A DNA stretch of 64,000 bases, taken from contig NC_081553.1 of NCBI RefSeq assembly GCF_963082655.1, positions 126,881,736 to 126,945,735 on the forward strand, written 5' to 3'. This DNA comes from Stomoxys calcitrans. Its lineage: Eukaryota > Arthropoda > Insecta > Diptera > Muscidae. Below, piece after piece: positions 57,521-64,000 of this stretch. The position numbers were made by a program, and so were the translations under genes. The notes below the pieces were generated by a model. The model was given only the letters and a program-made list of their open reading frames with translations, searched no databases and had not been told where the DNA came from. How positions within the stretch are numbered: position 1 is the stretch's first letter; each line of letters begins with the position of its first letter.

Positions 57521-57572
57521 AATGCATTTACTTTCTTTTAAAAAATCCGCAATTACTGTTTGGGCAACCCAA
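57521..57572 (-). mobile_element. Terminal fragment of mariner-type MITE
   Basis: AATGCATTTACTTTC, then AAAAAATCCGCAATTACTG and TGGGCAACCCAATA match one end of the MITE at 40,135-40,360. Only about 52 bp remain, and the other end is absent. Confidence 0.8.
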
Positions 57573-58215
57573 TATTTCAATTGAGCGTTGATCCCCGAAG
57601 GCAATTAGTCTGTATCCGCCCCGATATTAGCCTGCAACGTCACAAACTGAAGGAGACCCAGGAAATTCGGAGTATACTGATGACTGTCCGTTGACTATTC
57701 CACTTCATTTATTCTTAAGTATACATCCCTGTTCTTCCCCTTGTCGATAACAGCCATCACCAAACTGTACCTAGCGACATGAGCAAAGGTTCTTGGAGCC
57801 ATCTTACCATTGTTCGCCATAGTTCTTTAAGGAATGGGATGCCTTCTAGTCTTTAACCGGAAGCCTTTTGGGTCGACGCAGTCCGAGTTAATGGCGTGGG
57901 TTACAAACTCCCATTTAACACAGTGGAACAGCGAAACTGTCGGTAGGACGACGAAAATCTTATGAGGAAATCCAGATTGTGATTAGACGAGGCTATTGCT
58001 GAAAGGAAGTAAGCATGCCGCTAGTATACCTTTCGGTTTCATATCAGGACATATAGGACCTCGAAATCACTTATGCAAAATCGATGCGGCGAGTGATAGG
58101 ATGTGTAGAGCATGTGGAGAAGATGATGAGACGTTGGATCAGTGGATCATTTAGGTGGGGAAACAATAACAGACATGAACCAACTTAGAGGCGTGATATG
58201 GTTGGCAACGCTACT

Positions 58216-59812
58216 CGTATCATTAGATGATTTATTTGTTTCCATAATAGCTTAAGTGGTTTCAAGGCATACTTGTACCTCTAGCCTCAAAACCTGTACT
58301 AAAAGTTAATAATTTTATTACTCTTTTGTTATGTAATACAACTTCCTTCCCCTTTCTTCACAATATTTTTCCCACTGTATTTTTGTGCACCTTTTTGTTG
58401 ACTATCCTAGTGGCAAATAATTTTATTTTCTTTTTTGTTGCTCCTAGGAGTTATGTTTATGAAATTTATGTTTATTCCCATCAATGTCATACATTCCGGA
58501 ACATGTCGTTTCTCAAAATAGACCTCAGTCTTCAAGGGTAACATGCATGCATGTGAATGTGAGCGTTGGTGTTTGTTGCCCCTGTTCAAAGAAGTCTATT
58601 TGGACATGTGAATATACACATGTTTGGGTGTATATCGCTGTACGAGCATGTGTTTGGCATAAAGAAAAATGATGATGTTGAACGTCACCTCCTTCTTCAG
58701 TTCAATGATGTATTACTTTATGCTGTTGCTCCTGCACGGATACGAAAAACTTTGCTTTTTTTTTTTTGCTTCCCTTCGAGTTTTTGGGCTTAAAAAGGCT
58801 TGACATTGCCTTTTTCGCACAGATATCCTGTAATGTGTATGTCCCGAGCTGAGCTGTTTGGGGATATTTGGATTAAAGTTGTAATTTAATGGTTAATTTT
58901 CCTGTGTGTTCCAAATCAATCATAATTTCTACAGACTTCTTTCTCTAACAAATGGTTTTAAATTTCGAAAGATGAAAAATAATGCTTCCCAAAGGTAGGG
59001 ACTTTATCCAAACAAAAAAAAGGTTACATTGTGTAAGTCAATTCTACGGTTGGTGTGGGAAATTGTTAAATTTGTGAAATGAAATCCTTTGGTGAATAGA
59101 TTTGATTTGTTTTTGCTTGGGTTGAAAATAGCAAACAATTTAACATGAGGAGTCTGAGGGTTCAAGAGGTCAAATCTTGTAAGGATTCAAAAGACACTTG
59201 GATTGTCCGTCCATCTGGGTTTCTGATATTATGGCTTGCCTATTCTAAAGGCCATGCATACCACATTGTTCTGAAAGTATGCTGTTTTGATCAAAGAAGC
59301 TATCGTTAATATTAAAAATTCACATTTAAAAAAGAATTCAATGTTATGACACCAATTCGAGATGTTCGAGATGTAAACATGTTTTTGCCTGAGATGTGAA
59401 TTAATATTAAGTTTCGTCAACTCAAACGAAACGCAAAAATTCAACAGATTGATATCTCACATAGGGCAATAATGTGGCAGCGTATTTTATCACGGTAACA
59501 ATTATGTCGAAGTGGGTAAAAGAAAATAGTCTTGGCCTAAATAGAGGTTGGCCAGAAAAAAGTGGTATTTTAAGGTCATTATGTGTTTGCCTACAAAATG
59601 TTACATTCTATGAATACTGTTAGTACCTCAAACGGTTTTTCCATTATTGATATGGACCATAGTGGTTGTGGCCCTGGCTGCGCAGTACGCCATTTATCGT
59701 TAATAAGCTGGACACAATAATTTATACTGTGCAACATTACTGCAGTACAGTGAACGGTACTCAAAATCAAACCTGATTCGATGTCCATGTCCTACCCTCC
59801 GTTACAAGAACC
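58216..59812. other. Unassigned AT-rich DNA
   Basis: No transposon family or protein domain is recognised. ORFs are short and T-rich. Confidence 0.35.
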
Positions 59813-60240
59813 CAATACAAACCAGTAAGGAAGGGCAAAAGTCGGGCGGTGCCGACTGTATTATACCCTACACCTACCCTATAAGTACAATGTGGGACCT
59901 ATATCCAATTCCGAACCAATTTTGATGGACCTCTGCGAGCAAATATGTTCAAACTGTAAAAACGACGGTTGACAAATGACAAGATTATGGCAAATAACCC
60001 TAAATCTGACGAACATATATATGGGAGCTATATCTAATTCTGAACCGATTCCGAGCAAACTTCTCTGATAATGTGGTAGTCGTCGAGGAAAGCGTTGTGT
60101 AAAATTTTGGCAAGATTGGTCAATAAATGCGCTTGCAGTGGCTCTTAAAGTGAAAATCTGGCGATATACATATAAATCTGGGCCGATTTCTATGAAATTC
60201 ACCTGTTATATTACCTGCCGCACCGATTTTGAATAAGTGA
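59813..60240 (+). mobile_element. DINE-1-like element, family B, 5' part
   Basis: AGTAAGGAAGGGCAAAAG leads to GTCGGGCGGTGCCGAC (59,841-59,856) and CCCTACACCTACCC, then two to three units with ATATATATGGGAGCTATATC and CAAGATTGGTCAATAAATGC. The 3' end is missing. Confidence 0.65.
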
Positions 60241-60275
60241 CCTCCTACTTGCTTTCTTTCAGTAATAGGCTTGCC

Positions 60276-60345
60276 TTCTCACAATCGGGATATCCCCATA
60301 GGATTTTCGTCGTTCTGCCGACGGTTTATTGTGGATGCGTTTCAA
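60276..60345 (-). pseudogene. Short non-LTR fragment
   Basis: TCCCCATAGGATTTTCGTCG and TGCCGACGGTTT match, inverted, the segment after RNase H in the copy at 57,930-57,985 and the copy at 29,625-29,670. Confidence 0.5.
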
Positions 60346-60394
60346 GAGGAATGTAAACAAGATACGCCATCTTAAACGGGTGCCATATAAACGT

Positions 60395-61691
60395 TAAGAA
60401 GTTAAAGCGCGCTAAGTGCGGCCGGGCCGAATCTTATATACCCTCCACCATGGATCGCATTGGCCGAGCTCTTTTCACAGTATCTATTTTTAAGCAAACA
60501 AAGGATAAACGAATAGAATTGCTATGTTATTGGAACAATATTAAGCTATGGTTCATTTCGGACCATAATTGAACTGAATATTGGAGACCACAGTAGAAGT
60601 CATTGTGTAAAATTTCAGCCAAATCTAGTAAGCCAAATCTAGTAAGAATTGCCCACTCTAGGGGCTGAAGAAGTAAAATAGGGAGATCGGGTTATAGGGA
60701 GCTCTATTGGGCTATAAACCAATTCACACCATATTCCACACGTATGTACAAAATTTCAGGCTCAAGAAGTTAAGACAAAATTTCAGTTAAACCGGATAAT
60801 AATTGTGCCCTCTAGAGGCTCAAGAAGTCAAGGCCCCAGATCGGTTTATATGGCAGCTATATCAGGTTACGGACCGATTTAAACTATTCTCAACACAGTT
60901 GTTGGAAGTCATAACAAAATGTGTTAAATTACAGCCAAATCGGATAGGAATTGCGCACTCTAGACGCTGAAAAAGTCAAGACCCCAGATAGGTTTATATG
61001 GCAGCTATATCAGGTTATGCACCGATTTGAACCATCCTCACCACAGTTGTCGGAAGTCATAATAAGTCTAGTCCGTCCGTCTGTCGAAAGCTCGCTAACT
61101 TTCGAAGGAGTAAAGCTAGCAGCTTGAAATTTTGCACAAACATTTATTATTAGTGTAGGTCGGTTGTGATTGTAAATGGACCATATCAGTCAATGTTTTG
61201 ATATAGCTGCCTTATAAACCGATCTTGGGTCTTGACTTCTTGAGCTTCTAGAGTGCGCAATTCTTATCGGATTGGAATGAAATTTTGGACCACGCGTTTT
61301 ATAATATATAACAACTGTGCCAAGTACGATTCAAATCGGTTCATAACCTGATATAGCTGCCATATAAACCGATCTTGGGTTTTGACTTCTTCAGCCTCCA
61401 CCACCAATTTGGCGGAAATCTCGTCCGATTTGACTTAAATTTTGCACATGGTGTTTTGATATCAATTTAACAACTGTGTTCAGTATGGTTCAAATCGGTT
61501 TATAATCTGGTGTAGCTGTCATATAAACCGATCTCAGATCATGACTTCTTGAGCCAATAGAGCACGGATTTCTCATCCGATTTTACTGAATTTTTGCATA
61601 AGGTGTTTTGTTATGACTTTCAATAACTGTGCTAAGTATAGCTCAAATCCGTACATAACCTGATATAGCTGTCATATAAATCGATGTGCGA
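60395..61691. mobile_element. DINE family A, plus-strand 5' half joined head-on to a minus-strand half
   Basis: 60,395-61,065 is plus-oriented: GTTAAAGCGCGCTAAG, CGGCCGGGCCGAATC, the unique block and two to three units. At 61,066 it switches to a minus-oriented copy that starts inside the GTCCGTCCGTC tract and continues through four units. The core, (TA)n and both 3' termini are absent at the junction. Confidence 0.65.
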
Positions 61692-61694
61692 TCT

Positions 61695-63134
61695 TGACTG
61701 ATATCCAAATATGGGACCAAGTGTTTGGGGGGCCGCCACTCCCCAAGAGCCACAAATTTACGACCATTGCAATATGGGGCTCAAATGAAAGGTCTTTGGG
61801 AGTAAAGCACGAATCTGGTATCAATATTCGGGAAAAGTTTTAATGGTGACACCCCACTGCGCCCCCCCTCCCCAACTAGAAAGTATATGATCGATATTGC
61901 AATACGAGGCTCAAATAAGAGGGTTTTAGAGAAGAACACGAATCCTATATATATTTTCACGGTCAACTCACTGAGTAGCCGCCCATCCCTCAAAACACCC
62001 CCCCAGCCAGTCATGTTTGCCGACTATGGAAATATGGGGCTCAAATTAAAGGTATGTGGGAGTAGACCACGTATCTGATATCAACATTACGGGCCAACTG
62101 TCTAGCGCACGTCCCATCACCATAACAACCCCCAAATAGGACGTATTTGCTCACCAAGACAATTTTGGTTTTAAAGAGAGTGGAACTAAATATTCATAGT
62201 TTTTAGGGCCAATACTCCAAACCGGACATATTTGCTGACTTTTGCACTAAGAAGCTTAAATGTGATTAGAAAACGAATTTGATATCCAATTTTGAGGCCA
62301 ATGGCAATATGGGGTTCAAATAAATGATATATATTGTAGATATATGCGAATAGAGCACGTTGCTGATATATTTTCAGGGCTTAGAATTAAGGGGACCACC
62401 CCACTCCCCAAAACACCCCTAAATCGCCAAATTTATCGACCATGAAAATGTGGGGCTTAAAGGTATTGGGGAGTAGAGCAAGAATTGATACCCATTTTCG
62501 CGACCAATTTTCTAGGGTCTATCCCGTCCCCAAAATACCCCACTAACAGCAATTTTTTACTGACCATCGCATTGTGGGGCTCAAATCAAGGTATTTGGGA
62601 GTAGAATACGAATGTAGGATCCATATATTTAGAGCATCACCCAACGGGAAACAATTTTTCGACCATGCCAATATGTGGCTCAAATGAAAGGTATTTGAGA
62701 TTAGAAAACGAATTTGATAACCTCTTTTGGGGCCATGTGTTTGGGAGACTGTAAACTCCTCTTCAGCAAATGGCAATATGGGGTTTAAAAAAATGGTATT
62801 TGAGACATGAGCACGATGCTGATATTTTTTCAGGGCCAAGTATCTGGGGGACCACCACTCCCCTGAAAACACCACTAAATCATAAATCATGAGAATATCG
62901 GGCTGAAATGAAGTATCTTAAGAATGGAGTACACCTTACATTCGAACTAAAATTCGTAGACCAATAAACATCATATGGGATTCAGATAAAGGCACTCATA
63001 TTGTTAAACTATTAGTCAAGTTAGCATCGTATTTCGCAAAAAGATCTTTAATTGTCGAAAATAAATTTTCCAAGGAAACTTTTGTTCCATATTAAGTTAA
63101 AGAAGGCGCAGCGGAGCGGTCCCGGGTCAGCTAG
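61695..63134 (+). mobile_element. Helitron-like element, 5' truncated, with CTAG 3' end
   Basis: About ten degenerate units contain the words GGGGCTCAAATGAAAGGTAT and CCCCAAAACACCCC. A unique 3' region follows, ending GCGGAGCGGTCCCGGGTCAG and CTAG (63,131-63,134), then T. CTRR followed by T is the Helitron 3' signature, and the G/C-rich stretch just upstream fits the required hairpin. No Rep/helicase ORF. Confidence 0.6.
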
Positions 63135-63149
63135 TATTATATATAAAAA

Positions 63150-63829
63150 TCAATTTGTGTTTGTTTGTAGGTTTGTTTGTTTGTATGTTTGTGTGTTCCT
63201 TATAGACTCAGAAACGGCTAAACCGATTTTCTTGAAATTTTCACAGATGGTGCATAACGACCCCATGGTGAAAATAGGGTACAAAATTTTTTGATATCTG
63301 AAGGGGAGCGGACCCTCCCCCTTACCCTAATTTTCAGAAACGCAAGATCTCGAAGATGGGTGGTTCGATTCAAGCAAAATTTTGTGTGCTCTCATATATT
63401 ACCCTAAAAATAAAAATTTGGTATCCAAATTTCGGATGGGGTTCCTAGGGGGGGCGCCCCACCCCAAAACCTAGCAAATATATATATACACCAATTATGA
63501 CAAGGAAAAGTATTTAGGATAAGAAAACGTATCTGATATCCATTTGTTGGACCAAGTGTTAGGGGACCACCCCAAACCCGAAAACACCCCTAAATCGGAC
63601 ATATTTACCGACCATGGCAATATGGGACTCAAATAAAAGGTATTTGCGAGTAAAATATAAATCTGATATCTAAAGGTAGGACCACGTTTCTGGGAGTCCA
63701 CCCCTTCCCCAAACAGGACTTATTTACTGACCATGGTAATACGCGCCTTAAATAAAAGGTATTTGAGTGTTGAATTCGAATCTGATATCCAAATATGGAA
63801 CCAAGTGTTTGGGGGGCCGCCACACGAAC
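63150..63829 (+). mobile_element. Helitron-like element, second in series, 3' truncated
   Basis: TCAATTTG starts 15 bp after the previous element's CTAG, followed by GTTTGTAGG/GTTTG runs and the CTTGAAATTTTCACAG block. Three or four units follow, up to GGGGGGCCGCC. It stops at a 10-bp-arm inverted repeat. Confidence 0.55.
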
Positions 63830-63854
63830 ACACGAATCCGATATGGATTCGTGT
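63830..63854. repeat. Perfect inverted repeat
   Basis: ACACGAATCC, loop GATAT, GGATTCGTGT. It lies exactly where Helitron unit similarity ends. The remaining 63,855-64,000 is T-rich and unassigned. Confidence 0.85.
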
Positions 63855-64000
63855 AAAACAAAATGAAAGCAAGATCCATCTTAAAGTATCATATTTCTTT
63901 TGAGTATTTTTTTTTTTACTTAAATTATTGAAATGTTGGTTTTAAATTTTTTTCCATTTTTTTTTTCTTTATAACCACATTTGTGATAAAGGTCGGTTGG

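Larger units (their letters stand above)
56691..57856 (-). mobile_element. Nested non-LTR element, internally deleted
   Basis: Minus strand, inserted in the RNase H region of the copy above. It starts near 57,856, with an ATG at 57,820 (MANNGKMAPRTF). It has a DUF4780-like segment (ARG-free variant MALAWIPRIH, CNPNLSTTDWKIDRLDE, AVFVLNSGC; 57,151-57,444) and then noncoding 3' sequence. It ends TGGCAGACTTCCTCTTAAAC with CTACCTAACCTAAC. ORF2 is entirely missing, so it is a short non-autonomous derivative. Its own ORF1 is broken by a MITE piece at 57,521-57,572. Confidence 0.65.
54216..58215 (+). mobile_element. Second degenerate non-LTR copy, interrupted
   Basis: ORF1 begins with LSEGLAKLTRK near 54,290. 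A DUF4780-like region lies at 54,790-55,220 (KICELRGCMLPF, WEVFHREEKEEGTLLVVAI) and two to three 40-residue repeats at 55,190-55,450. A trace of endonuclease remains (55,490-55,580). The RT thumb (KTEICLF, VNYLVEISDRKLNWKFHIQ; about 55,840-55,970) is followed by RNase H parts, which stop at 56,690. The RNase H tail resumes at 57,857 (KPFGSTQSEL) and includes CGEDDETL near 58,120. Between the two halves is an inverted insertion of a different non-LTR element. Most of the RT, including its active site, is absent. Many stops and frameshifts. Confidence 0.75.

Overview
The window looks like accessory, repeat-dominated DNA from a higher (calyptrate, muscid- or blowfly-like) dipteran nuclear genome. 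The base composition is AT-rich. Nearly everything recognisable is a transposable element or its remains, and the dominant repeat has the layout of dipteran DINE-1/INE-1 and mini-me elements: an RGAC/GTCY microsatellite, a conserved core of about 35 bp and a (TA)n tract. I found no host gene I can name, no tRNA or rRNA gene and no CRISPR array. One assembly gap (200 N) lies at 8700-8899.

Layout. 1-9.6 kb: DINE-1-like elements, including a head-to-tail series at 2.4-6.3 kb with a 1,399-bp tandem duplication, plus a Helitron-like element at 7.1-8.1 kb. 10,020-20,109: a 10,090-bp BEL/Pao LTR retrotransposon on the minus strand, with two 468-bp LTRs that I read as identical and a 5-bp TTGGT target duplication. 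It interrupts an older DINE repeat whose two halves rejoin across the insertion. Inside are a gag-protease ORF, a pol ORF that lacks the central reverse transcriptase, a third gag/protease-like ORF next to the 3' LTR, and a probable solitary LTR of a second BEL element. 20.1-26.9 kb: DINE elements and a non-LTR RNase H fragment. 27-31.2 kb: two minus-strand non-LTR fragments, a 597-bp palindromic mariner-type element and a short Helitron. 31.2-34.3 kb: mostly unassigned DNA with a candidate core promoter and small ORF, then a DINE interrupted by a tRNA-derived SINE. 34.6-46.3 kb: many DINE copies, several head-to-head, one carrying a mariner-type MITE. 46.3-49.8 and 54.2-58.2 kb: two degenerate plus-strand copies of one RNase H-bearing non-LTR family; the second is split by another non-LTR element that itself carries a MITE fragment. 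50.4-52.5 and 58.2-59.8 kb: unassigned, possibly intronic or intergenic. 59.8-64 kb: more DINE copies and two consecutive Helitron-like elements.

How the parts relate. The BEL element has apparently identical LTRs yet no RT active site, so it probably moved recently using enzymes from another copy. The DINE and Helitron-like repeats likewise lack a transposase and must depend on elements elsewhere. The non-LTR copies carry frameshifts, stops and an altered RT motif and look dead. The most unusual points are the chimeric BEL element with a protease-dead gag-like third ORF, the variable tandem repeats of about 40 residues in the ORF1 protein of the non-LTR family, and the head-to-tail DINE array.
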